64,000 nucleotides of DNA from Hydractinia symbiolongicarpus (Eukaryota > Cnidaria > Hydrozoa > Anthoathecata > Hydractiniidae): the NCBI RefSeq assembly GCF_029227915.1, contig NC_079875.1, positions 12,895,001 through 12,959,000 of the forward strand, given 5' to 3'. The first letter of the stretch is position 1; each line of letters starts with the position of its first letter. The position numbers were made by a program, and so were the translations under genes. The notes beneath the pieces are model-generated. The model did not search any database. It had not been told where the DNA came from and saw only the letters and a list, made by a program, of their open reading frames with translations. This document shows, one piece after another, positions 1-14,128 of the stretch.

Positions 1-181
1 ATTTTAATACTTTAGCTAATCATCAACAATTATATTGCTATGGCAAATGAAATACGTTCAGAATTATATAAATCCACTACATTGTTTCTCATAAAAAAAC
101 ACAACCCATGGAATTGAAATATTTTTAATACGCCCTTGCAATGAGGATTCATTGTAACTTCATTCGCAACTGTTATAAGTA

Positions 182-197
182 GCCGCTGCGCAGCGGC
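182..197. repeat. 16-bp perfect GC-rich palindrome
   Basis: The sequence gccgctgcgcagcggc equals its own reverse complement. It stands out because its surroundings are about two-thirds A+T. It may be part of a decayed repeat or a protein-binding site; nothing around it decides. Confidence 0.6.
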
Positions 198-1991
198 CAC
201 CAAAAAAAATATTCGTTCGTGTTAATGGAGGCTTAAATCATCCGTAGTGCTCCACAAGTGAGAAATTAGAAACGCTAACAGAAAATTTTGACTACCTAGT
301 TAATTAGACCCTTGTTTAAGTTCGTAGTCGGGGCCAGATTTATCCCAGATGCGCTGGCCGTCTACCAAAAACATTTAAACACTCCAAAAAAAATCGAAAA
401 GTTTGACTACCACAGTATTTAAGTTAACCAAAGCTTTTATAAGGAAGTATTAAGACAGAACCTAAGAAAAACACAAAAAACAAGGGACAGCTACACCATC
501 TAACATATACACCATGTAAAATATTTCTTATCTTACCTTATGTGACGGACACCAATTGCGGAAACACAAAACTTCACAAATTTAAAGAATAATTGTTCCA
601 AATCTTCCAGACTCCCAAAGAAAATTATCCTTGTTCGATCCCGCCATAAAATGTTTCGTCAAATTCACACGACGCGCAAACATTTTAAAATAAGATTGTT
701 TATTTAACATTGTGTGTGAGGAGCACTCCATGGAATATTTTATCTTTTAAACTGCCTCTTTACCGCAATTAAAATTTCTGTTGACACAATGATATATTTT
801 TACAAACACTTAAACAAAGCCTCTTATCTGTACTTTAGATATAAAGATAGCCACTTAAAAATATACATGCCTCTTACATACTAAATTCAGTAGGATATGA
901 GATGTAAAGTTGGCCACTTAAAAAAATATAAAAGTCTCTTGCATGCCAGAATCATAACAATATTTCTACAAATCACACACTTACTTTGCACACGTGGTCA
1001 CGCCCCTAAAGCGTCGTCCTTGTAACTACTATAAAAAAGATATTATTAACTACTTAAATTTTTATTCCTAACCTTTTTTTTAGCAACGGACCAGATCTTA
1101 CTCTTATAGAAGAATTTAACTTGTAAATCTTATCCCTATTTAGCTCTTCCAGTTTTTCATTAACTACGCAAACCCTTCGTCATATAACTCTAAAATACAA
1201 AACATCACGCGAAACGTAAGTTAACATAAAACAGAAAAAAAGCATGCCGAAACTCCTGCTTACAGTTTTGCTTGAATTGTAGCTATTATTTAAAGCTACC
1301 CTTAAGTTAGAGTTCATGCCCAGGGAGGTATGATCATTTTCCTGGTCACTACACGTTTATTTATCTGCTAGAAACGTCTGACAGAATGTAAATAACAAAT
1401 TGTTCAACTTTCATGGCATATTCGTGTCATTAGTGAGTTTTTTATCCTGAGATTTTACTTCTTTTTGCTTTGCGGCACCCCATCTCACGTCAGAAAAAAA
1501 AAATAACCAACAAGATTTGAGAAGACACACTGTTTTTTTATCTTCCTGGTGAAATACCATAACAAATGCTAAAAGCCTTGAAGACAGATTTCAAACCAAT
1601 GTGTAAAACTTGGATGCTAATCAAACATAGACATCTTTAAGACTTTTGATGACGTCGCAACAAAAGTGCTGAGATAAGAAAGGCCTTTTAGCGCCTTGCA
1701 TACTATTTTAATCCGGACTAGGAAAAGATGTTGAATGTATTGAAAGTAAGGAGCTTAATCGTGATCAAAGAAACTAAATCTACATATTGCAAAATTTCCA
1801 TATTGATCATAACACTTTTAACAATAAAATAATCTATACATTGCGTTACCGTCACGGATGCAGTTTTTTAGAGGAGTTTAAAGGAAAACTAAGTTCAGGT
1901 TTGTGTTATTATACAATGGCAGATCGGAGTCGTCTACACAAATAGTCTACATACATAGTTGTAGATGAAGAAGAATACACTGCATTTTTCA

Positions 1992-2031
1992 GAAACAAAC
2001 AAACCAACAAGCAAACAAACAAGCAAACAAA
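1992..2031. repeat. AAAC/AAGC simple repeat
   Basis: About ten units of an imperfect tetranucleotide (aaac with interspersed caag). This is a microsatellite with no visible coding role. Confidence 0.7.
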
Positions 2032-3622
2032 TGAGCAGTATGTCCATCATGATTGAATTCCAATAACAAATACTGCTAGTAAAGATATTGTTTTTACCTT
2101 TATGTAATTATGCTATTTTTATATCAGTCTTAACAAGTGTTATCAGTCTAAAAAATGAACATATAATAATCCGAAATGACAAATATATTGCAAAAAATTA
2201 TTCGCTGTTATGGACACAATCTTATATGTTAAAAGAACATTTCAAGTAATCAAATCAACTGTCGAGTTTTAAGTATCTATACCATTCAAGTTGTTTATGC
2301 CTCATAAATGACCAGGCGTTAGCCCTATTGGGTCTATCAAAGAACTTTAGCCCACCCACTAAGCTTCTCATAGCCACTCCCTTCGCCTAAAAAAAACCCA
2401 GCCCGAAGAGGGTTACTATTAAAGAGTAATGTTATTTAAAGGCCTCCTTTCATAGAGAATATTAAAGATGTAACTACTTCTACAATTAAATTTAATATTA
2501 TATATTTAAGAAAAAGAAAACAGATAATGTCGTATGTTATTGCAGTGCGTTTCATGCAAAAATAATTTTTAAAGATGATATTTATTATAACTATATACAG
2601 AATCTCTATTGTGCTTATTTTCTTTTAAACAAATTACCAGGTTTGATTACTAATTAACAGATTCTATATTACCCTTCAACTTTGATGTGCTTCTTGATAT
2701 TAAATGCATATTCTCAACACTCAATCCCCTCTATTTTCCTCATTTACGCATACGAAACGGGCAATATCCCAAGTTATCGACATATACGATAAGAATTATA
2801 TAGCTGTCAAGTCGGATTTAAAAACGACATGGGTATTTTTATTTTGCTAATATCATTAATTAAACAATTAATAGTGTTTTGTTCACAGCTTGACAAAGAT
2901 TTATTTACTCTCACAAACAAAATAATTTTAGAATAAAACTCATTCAATACCGTTACGCAATAACATATGGTAATATAATCATCAAATGACAACAATCTTG
3001 TGTTGAGCTTCATCTTACATCCATCCCACGATTATCCCCAGTCAAATGTTATTGTTACGTACAAGATGAAGGTATTGTTATTAATCATCAGTTGACAACA
3101 AAGAAACAAGGCTATGTCGTTAACATATCTGCTTGCGTAATGTTTCAATTAGGGCCTCCTCACTTTAAGTAGACATTTAAATTTCCTCTTTTGGCCCTGC
3201 CTTTCTCAATCTTGTGGAAATTATTACACGGTAGGGTCACATGTTTAAGATCGCTCCAACAAGCAATCATTTATGCTTTTAACAGCCTTTTTATGGTTCA
3301 TGTATAAAAAAGGGCTGGTGTCAGTAGGTCCATTTTCCATTAAGGCTGCGGAGAATATGTAAGGCGATTCTTCTAGAGTACGAATTCTGAATTTTCACTT
3401 CCCATGGAATATAATAAAAAAGAAATATAAAATAGAATATAAAAAGTTAAATGTCAAAATGAGACTATTTTAAGGGGAGGGGTGTAACAACAGAGATTTT
3501 GGATTTTCTTAACTTTTGTATAAGTTTTGCTGTGTTCCTATATCAAAATGATAGTTCAAATTTTTCGGATAACAATTAGGTCAGCCAGAGCAGGAGTTTT
3601 CAGAAGGACTTTCTCATTTTTT

Positions 3623-3642
3623 AGCTAGCTAGCTAGCTAGCT
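3623..3642. repeat. (AGCT)5 microsatellite
   Basis: Five consecutive AGCT units. Shorter runs of the same self-complementary tetramer occur near 9,450 and 44,570, so it is a common short repeat in this genome. Confidence 0.85.
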
Positions 3643-6586
3643 ATAATTTCTTGTAGAATCATACCAGTCGCCGGAACAGTGATTTTAAAATGTTTTAATG
3701 AAATATGATTTTTTTAAAACATACATCTTGTTATCGCTTCCTCGTCAAAAAAAAAAAATTTCTGTGATATCGGTATACTTTCCAGGCCCTAGTTTATTCT
3801 CCAGCTAAAAAGTGAAAGTACATTAATATCTTTAGGTGGTAAGTAATAAATTCACTACACTTATGAATATATAAAGCAGGTTGTCTGGATGTCTATTGTC
3901 TATGGGTTTTAAAGTGTGTATAATTTTATCGCAACTTCACCTTTAGGGAGAGGGATGTAATTACTGGACGTCATTCTTTAAAACAAGCAGGGTTTGAGAG
4001 TATTATATAAATGATAAAGATCTGACTTGAATCGTTTCATAGTCCTTGTAATGAAATCACCTTGATAATACATGTCCATTCTTCACTGACTTCTTTAGTC
4101 ATCAATATATCTCAAGCAAACTTTGCCAAAGGTTGTTAAATTTCAGGCTTCTTCGGTTGTTAAATAAGGAAGGAAAGGGGAGGGAAACTTGTTGCATTTT
4201 TACTCTTCGCTTGAAGTGAAGATCGTTATCAATAATAGAAGAAGAACCAAATAAACTGACGACATACGACGACATTCACATCTAGCTGAAATTAAATCAT
4301 ATCAGCGAGCTTTTAACAACTTAATTGAGTTAACAAGAACTTTCCACATATTGTTAGTTACATCTTGCAGTTGTATCATGATGACAGTTGGTATATTTTA
4401 TAACCAACATTTTAGTTCGAAATGCGAAGCAATTCATGATCAACATTCCAAAAGGGAGAAAGTAACAAAAATTATAAAATCTCTATGTTTTTTGTAGATT
4501 GGTGCATTAGCCTGACTGAACAAACAGATTCATGAATTTGATTTAATAATAATTATCAGGAAGGCAATCATTAAGACTGCAGAAGAGAGAAACTTAAACA
4601 AAATTGAGCCTCAACCAACAAATTTAAATTGTTTATGGAAAACAAAAGACATAGCAGACCCTGCATCATTGAAGTTTAATTTGTTCCAAAACTAGAAAGC
4701 ATGGTCGACGAAATGGGAAAATTGTATATGCATGCTCTCCACTTTAATTTCCAAGATAACTAGACAGCATTAAAAAAAACCATTTTCAATAATCTGTGAA
4801 CTTTCAAAATTTGAATGGTGTTTCAGTGAATTTAGAGATCTTAGATTTCTAATTTCTTTAAGGCAGCCTCAACCATGGTGTGACCTCCTTTGTCAATATA
4901 TGAGCCTCTTTACTTAAAAAAAATCGTTGGCCTTGGTAAGAAGCTAGTATAGGCTTTCTTTATTACTAATGTACTTAGAAGACACCTCACTGTAAATTAG
5001 TGTGGTCAACGTTATACTAAAGCTATGCTATGGAAAAACATAAAGCAAATTAGAATGTTAAAAAGAAATGGTGCTTATGTTTTGAGAGTGTTGTCTATTT
5101 TCTGTTTTTATAGAATATTGCTTCATCCTAGGTAAAGTAGCAGAAGTGCTAAATATTTATTTTTTAGTAAACGTGGATAAATATATCCGCATTGTGACGT
5201 CATTTCTACCATAGGTTTCTTAGGAAAATATTAGTTTCAAATCTCACTTAACATACCTTCTGTTGTTTCCACGCTAGTCAATAGCTAATTTGTAGACCAA
5301 TAAAACTACCACCAAGCAAGTTTAAAGCAAAAAATGACATGCGAGTGAAGTTATTTTAGTGTTGCTTATTTTTGTAAACAATTCCAGCAAGACTTATTAT
5401 TAGTTTCGGAAACAACAACAACTTAAAACAAACATTTTAAACATACATCTATATTAAATTTCTTATTGTCTGTTTGTTAAACAAAAATGATAGCTGCAAG
5501 TAGCGACGGTAAATGGACGTAGATGCTTTCACAAAATACTTACTAGTCTCTAACAGCCGTATTTTGATTAAAATGGTAGAAAAAATCGTTACTTTGTGAT
5601 AAGGGTACTATAATAGCAATGCCTAGGAGATGGGATACGGACTATAATCTGTGGACGGTAATATATATGCTAGCATTTAGTCTATATCATGCACGTTGTC
5701 TATTTGTGACCCGAAGACGGTAGTAGCGGGTATCAACTTGCGAAAATCGCTACATGGCGTATACCATTGCCCTGTGAAAATGTAATTTAACATCATATTT
5801 TAGCCAGTCTAACACATACTTCATGATCAATTGGAAAAAAACTATTTGAAATATCCTTTGTTTCACACCGAAAAACTGTGATTTTCGTTTTCTTTTAAAT
5901 AAATAAATTTCAGTAGACTTTCCACATACCTTTTTTAAATACCACCAGAATGCACAAAATACTCTCAAATACCTAACAGGAGGGCTTTAACGCTGCATAA
6001 AGACTATAATATATGCCTAAGCATTTCCTTGTTGGTGGATAATAACTTATATTATCATATTATATTCAAAAATTATAAGTTACTGAAAAAACCTTAAACA
6101 ACACTAGTATTTCTATGTCAAATTCCGGTTTTTAGATACGCACATTCAAACCCTACCCTTATAAATTACACACGGTCGCTAAAAGGAAAGAAGCGCCATA
6201 ACTATCATCTAAATTATTAGGAGCCATACTAATACATCTTGTTATACCGTAATCATTAAGAAACATGAATGAATTTCTTTGGATTTTTATTGATCCTTGG
6301 GGCCGTTTAAACGAGACCAAAGGTAAACAAAACGGGTTTGTCTCTTTGGAGGAAGTGAAACTCAATTTAGGTGCCACTTCACTTTGACTAAAAAGAGTGA
6401 AACAGCTGTGAGGTTTCTATTTTTACCCTTGAGTTAAATGCCGTCTTTGAAAATAATAGTAATAATAGTAATAATAATGATCAGTGTACATGCTCGAATA
6501 AAACGAACACCACTGAAATGAAATTCTTAGTAAAACATCTTGTGAAGCGTCACACTTTTCATTGTGGCGTGGAATTTCACTTCACA

Positions 6587-6960
6587 TACCGTAATGCTTC
6601 GAATAAACCCCCCTTCTATTAAACGCCCCCTCGAATACACGCCCCTCCCCCGTAAGGGAAGTTTATGCGAGGCGATAGTAAAAGTATACTTACTTACTTA
6701 CTTTTTTCCTAAATCTTAGGTTTAGTGTTGGAAACTTAGCTTTTCGCTGTTGAAGTTCATTCTCTAAAACATGTGAATATCTTTTATTTTCTGTTGTGAA
6801 GATTTATATTATAGGTATCCTTAAAAACTACACAAGATACGAAGTGTAAAAAATTTAGTAAACGCCCCCTTCTTTTAAACACCCCCCTCGAATAGAAGAC
6901 CCCCCAAAATGTCAAAAAATTTAATAAACGCCCTGGGCGTTTATTCGAAGCATTACAGTA
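6587..6960. mobile_element. MITE-like element flanked by TA
   Basis: A ~370-bp unit bounded by TA dinucleotides (6587-6588 and 6959-6960). The ends are inverted: ccgtaatgcttcgaataaac on the left and its near-perfect complement gtttattcgaagcattacag on the right. Inside are two C-rich blocks (aacgcccc and similar) and no reading frame. A TA target duplication with short terminal inverted repeats fits a non-autonomous Tc1/mariner-type element. An 11-bp direct repeat (atttcacttca) lies just outside both ends. Confidence 0.65.
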
Positions 6961-8009
6961 GATTTCACTTCAGTCTGATGTAAGCGGCCTGTAACAAAAA
7001 GAAAATTCACTATCTCCCTAGTAGTTAGGGGAGTGTTGCCTTCTTAGAAATTTAGCTACAGTTGAAATATACATACCGTTCTGTTTTATCGCGTCCCAGT
7101 GTCGTCACCTAAAAACCTTTCACTAATTTTCATGTAAAAATATTTTGTATGTGTGTGTGTGTGTCTAAGTTTGCGTGTTTGTCAGCGCAAAAGTATTTCT
7201 ATTGTCTTTTATTGACTTTGGCTGAACAAGAAGTTATATTTACCGACTAAACCAAAGTACTACACAACTTTTATCTTGTGCAAATATTAGTCAGGTTTAA
7301 CAAAAACCATAATAACAACTTCTTACTGTCCTTTTTTCCTTGTTATTGTATATTTTAAAGAACAACATCACTCAATCACAATAAACAAATGGCTAGACTC
7401 AGAGATTCAGCTACCTCGATATACACTAGTTTCATTTACCGTATTATAGTTTCAAGCCACAGTTGCATATTATGACGTCACTAATTGCGGCACTATATTA
7501 GGCACTTTCGGGAGTTTTAAAGCTTTGGGTAGGAGTCTATAATGTTCTTGTTTTCAGAATGGCTGGGCCATTTGAAATTCAACGAGGGGTCAAACTTCCT
7601 TCTACGATAAATAGTTCAAAAGTTATGGCTATTTTAGTATGCGTAATTGGTAGCAAAAATTAGAAAAAATAAGTGCATTCCAAGTAGAACATTTTTGGCA
7701 CCAAAACGACTGTTTTTAAACTCATTTTGAGACCTTTGCTACATGTACAATAACTTTGGTATAACTAAACATTATAGAATGAAAATTTTAGGGTTGGTAA
7801 AATTTATGCTAAGAAAGACATTTGCAATTTTTTTTTTCATATCTGACGTCATTATGCCGCCATTTTCACTTTTTCCATATATGGTAAAATATACATAACA
7901 TTGGTAAAATAACGGCAAAAACTAACATGAAAATGAAAAAGAAATCCTATCACGTAACTAGAAATAAGTAACTATAAACGTCACTAGAACTTAAAAGAAG
8001 AAAACCTAT
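6961..8009. other. Intergenic, repeat-like text, no gene
   Basis: Contains a (GT)n tract at about 7148-7164 and two TGACGTCA palindromes (near 7471 and 7843). The 7555-7860 stretch reads like non-coding repeat, with many short TTTTAG/AAAATT motifs. No supported exon was found. Confidence 0.45.
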
Positions 8010-8715
8010 AAAATTATCACGTGATATGATGTGTATTTTACAGGTCAGGCTGTTAACAGGGAAAGACGGGGGTAAAACTAAAAAGAAACCAGTAATAAAT
8101 AAGCCATTGGCGAAGCTGCATTAAATTAATAAAAAAAAAGAACTGTGATAAAACAGTATATAATTCAAATTACAAAAAATATCATGTGATAATATGTGTA
8201 TTTTACAGACCAGACAGTTAAATAGAGAAAGACGGGGGTAAAACTAAAAAGAAACCAGTTATAAATAAGTCATTGGCGAAGTTGCATTAAATTGCTGTGA
8301 TAAAACAGTAATTAAAACTACAAAAAATATCACATGATAAGGTGTGTATTTTACAGACCAGACAGTTAAATAGAGAAAGACAGGGGTAAAACTAAAAAGA
8401 AACCAGTTTTAAATAAGCCATTGTTGGCGAAGTTGCATTAAATTAAAAAAAAAACAGAACCATGGTAAAACAGTAATTAAAACTACAAAAAATATCATGT
8501 GATAAATATGTGTAATTTACAGACCAGACTGTTAAATTTAAAAAAGGCGGGGGTAAGAACTAAAAAGGAAACCAGGTATATAAGCCATCTGCGAAGTTTG
8601 TATAGGTTAATTAACAGAATTGTGATAAAAACAGTAAATTAAACTATATAATATTATTGATGTTTTGCAGACCAGGCTGTTAAATACTGTAGAGGAGAGA
8701 TGGGCAAAAATCCAG
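8010..8715. repeat. ~155-bp tandem array, about five diverged copies
   Basis: The block reads roughly: tcacgtgat, ttttacag, accagacagttaaa, gagaaagacgggggtaaaac, aaagaaaccag, aaataagccattggcgaag, ttgcattaaatt, gtgataaaacag. It recurs about five times, and the last two copies are most diverged. Each copy carries a splice-acceptor-like TTTTACAG, but every frame after it is stopped, so I do not read it as an exon array. Confidence 0.8.
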
Positions 8716-11700
8716 AAAGAAACAAATATCAAAATCATAAAATTAAGCTAAATAAAAACTTTAATATAAAGTCATTGACATAATATAAGCATTTTATAGT
8801 CATGCCAGAAATACCATTTTTTTTACAAAGTATATAAACACGTTTAACTGTACAACCACTGCATTCAGATGTTTGGCCAAGATATCTTGAAGTCAAATTC
8901 TAGTTAGTAATAAAAAAAAGCATATAGGATAGGCAGAGCGGCATATTTCAAAGAACAAAATCTCAGAACAAAATCTCATACAGTCTACAAATGCCAATAC
9001 AAAACTTGTATATACTAAAATTAAATGGACTAAAATAGACTGACTTTTTCCCATTAAAATATTATATATCAACAAAACTAATGTATACCATGTGAACATA
9101 AACTATTATTATATACCGAATTAACGACATAACATAATTTCAAACAACTCTCTTAATTTCTCATTATTTCTCTTTTTCCTCAATGTTTTAACATTAATGG
9201 CTAATCTTTTAATTTTTGTCAATAAACTACAGGAATCGCACTCTACTTGAACATTAAACTCTGTCTGAAAATCTTGAGAAAGCTGTAAATGATTGAACCC
9301 TGATCCCACATTCTTCATTTTTAATAAAAAATTTTAATCTATACAAAACACTAAACAAGCTGTGAAAACTAGCTAGACATACCTTAGCATCCATACTAGA
9401 GGTAATTATAGTGATAAAATAACAAACACAAAGCTTAACTAGCTAGCTAGAATATAACCCCAAATACCACCTAGCTATATAGTCGCTTAAATCTTTGTTT
9501 TACTATCTATCACTATCTAGCTAAACTATAAATATATGCAACTATAAACATTGAACATCTCTTATTGTGAACAGTCTCTTATTAATATACAAAAGTGAAC
9601 TAGTAGCTATAACCCCATAAACTTATTTTTGAGATTTAGTCCGCCATGTTTGTAGCTGTTGTTAGCTCTGTCTGCCAGGGGGGATCCAAAAGTGTCAACA
9701 AAAAAATGTGAAATCCGACAGCTTTTCCTTTTTCTAACTAACTATTAATTTGATAAGGACAATTCTACATACTTTAAACTTTACTACTTGATATGATAGA
9801 AGTTTAAATAACACATACAATACAAAAATAATCGCAACCTTAAAATTCAAAATCCTGTAACTCTTCAACGTTAACAGCTACAAACTTCTATCATCAATCA
9901 AAACAAACCTCGGCCTATTCTGTGCAAAGAGGTGCCTATCGAAAAATGCCTAATAAGGAAAAACATAGTCGGAAAATAGCTTTGGATGGGCACATACGTA
10001 TAAAATCTCGGGAAAATCTGTCTACGGTATGCGAGTTCGCTACGGCAAAAAAAATTCTACGGCTTTTGATCACGTGACTAAACAGCCTAACTATATGTAA
10101 AGCCACGTTTTCTTTGATTTGTTGTTTTTATAATCATGCTGTTCCAACTAGGAAAAAATAGAAGAACACGAATAAAAAGCACGAGAGTGGGTGATGAAAT
10201 GTTTGTTCATCACAGGTGCATGTAACATTACAGAATATCACAGGACAGACATGTTGTTAAGAGATTTTAACCTTTTACCGACTTGCAACACGACCAGCTG
10301 GCAGATTACTATGTCTTACATTTAATTAACATTATCAGGAAGAAAGTATGACGCATTACACAGGTACTTGATAATCTTTTTAGCAGTTAATGCATATGAC
10401 GAAACATGTTTTTAATCCAAAACTTATATATGTTGAATTTAAAATAAGGATTAATGTTCCTTATATCCTTAAAATTTTCAAAAAGTAAATAAACACGGAC
10501 CAAAGGAAACTCAATAAACGCGGAAGATTTGTATCTAAACGCTTGATAAATATAGGTCTGAAAAACACACGATTTTATTAGGCCATGTTCTTTTAACTAT
10601 CTTGGTAACCTAAACAAGGAGAATCACTGCTCAAATAACATATTTAACATCTCGTGCCAAGTGCCAAGTGTGTCAACTCAAATGTACATCTCTTTTGGAT
10701 GCACATTTGACTTGGCACACGGTTTTAATCGATGTCATTTGCTGGTCTCCAGAAAATAAGCCTTCTTCTGCGTTTAACATGACGCTAACTCTGCTGTATT
10801 TTTACGTAAAATTCTTTACTTAGTTTCTTATTCCCCTGAACTTGGCTTCCCGAAACTTTTTTAATAGCATTGGCTGCAGACATATAGTTATAGTTGGAAA
10901 GCAAGGGTTCCTTTAACATTTAATTAAAACAACAAGAAAGTCGAAAAAAGAAATAACAAAAGAATAATTCATTGAGAAGATGACTATCGCTATTTTGTTA
11001 GCTATGTTGTCTGGCGTCCGAACAAAGGCGAGTACGCTTTGGTACTTTGGTTATTTGGTCCCGAGTATTTGATTATGCATTTTGGGGGCAAGGTGTGATT
11101 CTAGAGGGTAATTTTTACATAACTCGCATAAAAAATGGTCTGATAATCCGACTTTTCCTTCCAAAGGAACTTGTTTTGCACAATTTAAAGTTTGATACTG
11201 ATAACAATCAATATATTTCTTGCGAGGCGACGTCTGCTAATCTGTAAACTAATTGAATAAATTATAGAAAGGAAACCTGGATCAGAGTTTGTCTATAAAA
11301 GTTATCTGGAATCCTGGGAAAACAAAAACTTAGTGACTATGAAAATGATAGCTTATGTTTGTAACTTAAAAGTACGCGTAGTAAATAAATTATAAAGAAG
11401 ACCAGAGGTCAAAATTTTGTTGTCGTTTTTCACAGAAATGTTTTTGTTACTATCTGTTTTTACTCCAATGTTGAATAAAAACAACTTAAAATTTTCCAAG
11501 TTATGACGTCATAGTTGCGTTTGACTTGCCGTATCTTACTCATAATACGTATCAGTATAAGCCACAAAATAAGACCAGCAAAGGTAACAGGTGACAGGAA
11601 AATTTGATATGTTGACCCTGTCGCATATTTATACATGAACTGATAATATACAAATAACAGCAGAAAGACGAAAAGCACACCGCGTTTAGATATGTAATTT

Positions 11701-13731
11701 TATTAAAACAAATTTACATTTTAATTGACCTTTAGAATTTAATTGAGTACAGTTTAGCTTGTTATATTGTGAAAAGCTCTGACGATACATTATGAACGCG
11801 GTGAACTTAAATGTAAACAGAAGTCAATACAAAGTCACCCAAAAAAATTAAAATGTCTGTGTGTGCAATCGAGTAGTAAGAAGTAATAAAAAATGTTAAC
11901 TTGCGATGTATACATTTTAGTTAAACAGCGATTTCCGCCTAATTAGGCTACACGTTTAAGCTGAGCTATCGTATCCTAATTTATCGGTTTCCGTGATTGT
12001 CGATGACATTTTATAACATAAAATGAAAGAATAAACGGAGAGACAATTGGCTATATCAAGTCTTTGTTGTTGTCTTTTCGCCTTCCTTTATTGACCGGCT
12101 GAGGGCGGTCATTTTCAGCCGGTAAACAGGGGAATATTTGCAGTACGGTTCAAATGAGCTGCTCTTTCCTGTTTTCTATTGTTTTCAAAAAAACTTCGCA
12201 CGCTTGGGCAAATAACTGCGGTGGTTCAACTACCACTGTAGTAACGAAATTATCTTTGTCCCGGCCCCTCTGCCTGTCCCGGCTCCCTTATGGCGCGGTC
12301 AATGCCGTTTCTTCGCAAAATAGTTTAAGCATAGGTTTTAAAATTTATGATTTATTTTTTTCCCATTTTTTTCCCTTTTGTTTTTGCCACAGCGCTTCTT
12401 ACAGTATTATAGCTCAATAATAAAGCTCACTGCGTGGTAATACTATTTTGGCATCCTTGTGTCCCCAGGGTCCTTTGGGCCTTAAAAAGGCAAAATGCCC
12501 TGGGAATTAAGTATTTTGAAGTACTTTATCCTCCAATTTTGTTTTAATCATTTAAGTTCTATTTTCCTTAACGATAATCTTTTATTGTCTTTTATGCCTG
12601 TCCGACTTTTTTTAATTCCAGTTGCGCTATCTACACTTTCTATTTTTTACTTAAATTTGTATATTAGAGATAGCGCAAGATATGGCCGTATGATTAAGTA
12701 TTTCACACTAATAGGCGGTCGTTTAAGAGTGTTTTAGCGCTAGCTATTTTCGAGTATTCGTCTCTCTATAATAACAGCCGTCGTCTATCTGTTTGTGCGT
12801 CAAAAGCGACTTGTGTTAACCAAGCACGAAATTGCGCACAGGTATATGATCTTTTTACTACGCTATTTAAAATTTTATTTTATTTTGTCTTTTACGTAGT
12901 TTCAAAAAAGTTTAATTTAAAAATTTCCTTATACAAAATCATGGTTAATTAACTTTTATTGTTCCTTCGATGCAGTTTCCTTGTTATAAATAACTACGGT
13001 CAAAGTTGCGGACAATTACTTTGCCTTGCCTATTTCATTGAAAAAGTTTTAAATCCGCGCCATAGAAGGAGAACAATAAACGTTAGAAAGATATAGTAAG
13101 TGACATAAAAATTTTACTTCATCTTCAACCATTTTTATTATTTTTTTTTTGACAACAATAAAGCTGGATGTACTTATTTTTTGCTGAAACTTATAACTGA
13201 ACAAAAAGTATAAGAAAATGTCAAATTTAGTTTTTAAAAGCTATTTGCAAGAAAAGCCTCTTTCTTAATCTCAATCAGGTCGTAAAAATGCGCAAATTAT
13301 TGTTAAATATATGAATTTTACGAAAAAACGGCGTAACGATACTTCGGATAAACAATACTTTAAAAAAATAAAAAAATGTATATTTTATACTGCTTCTGTG
13401 CCTATAAGTGTATATTTCCAGGGACCATGACTACCGCAGAGTAATTTGATAACAGGCGCGCGAAATAATTTCATAACAGGTGCGTTAAATAACTACGTTG
13501 GCTAATTCCCGTGGATTGTTCCACAGGTTAACGACGTTTATCTATAATCACTGAGTTTTTTCTCCTAATTGGAAAAAAATGTTGTAGGATTCCTTCCCTC
13601 TTTATTCTACTCTGAATTTTATTAATATTATCTTGCTACTAAATAAGTCGGTAACTCTTAAGTAAACATACAAACATTCGAAACAATAGCAGTTCTTCAG
13701 ATTTAGCGACCTTTGATAAACAATGACATCT
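8716..13731. other. Gene-poor interval with small hairpins
   Basis: No recognisable gene. A 65-codon minus-strand frame at 9121-9318 is rich in Lys/Leu and might be a transposon scrap, but I cannot name it. Inverted repeats occur at 10662-10720 and around 12094-12123 (accggctga ... tcagccggt). A Helitron-like 5' motif (ctctctataataacagccgtc) starts near 12757, and a hairpin resembling a Helitron 3' end lies near 13509. Confidence 0.4.
10662..10720. repeat. Short imperfect inverted repeat
   Basis: Arms of about 23 bp (tgtcaactcaaatgtacatc and gatgcacatttgacttggca) are separated by about 7 bp. This could form a stem-loop and may be the relic of a small palindromic element. Confidence 0.55.
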
Positions 13732-14128
13732 CGTAGCGATGTAATATATATATCCTTTTGAAAAGTGATATATATATTACATCGCTACTGGTTAAGGTTT
13801 GTTATAAGGATATATAATATTAGGGATATATATTACATTGCTACCGGTTCAGGTTTGTTATAGGGATGTGTATTTGGAACATATATTACATCGCTACCGG
13901 TTCAGGTTTGTTATAAGGACATATAATATTAGGGATATATATTACATTGCTACCGGTTTAGGTTTGTTATAGCGATATAATATTAGGAATATATATATTA
14001 CATCGCTACCGGTTCAGGTTTGTTATAGAGATATATATTTGGAATATATATTACATCGCTACCGGTTCAGGTTTGTTATAGCGATATATATTAGGGATAT
14101 ATATTACATCGCTACCGGTTCAGATTTG
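13732..14128. repeat. ~57-bp minisatellite with one inverted unit
   Basis: Seven or so direct copies of a unit containing tatatattacatcgctacc, ggttcaggtttgttata and ggatatataatatta. The array is preceded by an inverted piece (cgtagcgatgtaatatatat, 13732-13751), so its left edge can fold into a hairpin with the first direct copy. Unit length varies between about 50 and 60 bp through the AT-rich spacer. Confidence 0.85.

Larger units (their letters stand above)
1..6586. other. Gene-poor AT-rich DNA
   Basis: I see no coding region that resembles a known protein. The open frames here are 60-70 codons long, low in complexity, and lack exon-like borders. The stretch holds a 16-bp perfect palindrome and two simple repeats listed separately. 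The rest looks like ordinary intergenic or distal intronic sequence. Confidence 0.5.

Noticed and set aside
12154-12737. Plus-strand frames of 80-88 codons
   Set aside because: Hydrophobic low-complexity translation of T-rich DNA, with no conserved motif or exon borders.
13732-14128. CRISPR array
   Set aside because: Units are direct copies with AT-rich variable joins, not repeats with unique spacers, and the genome is animal.
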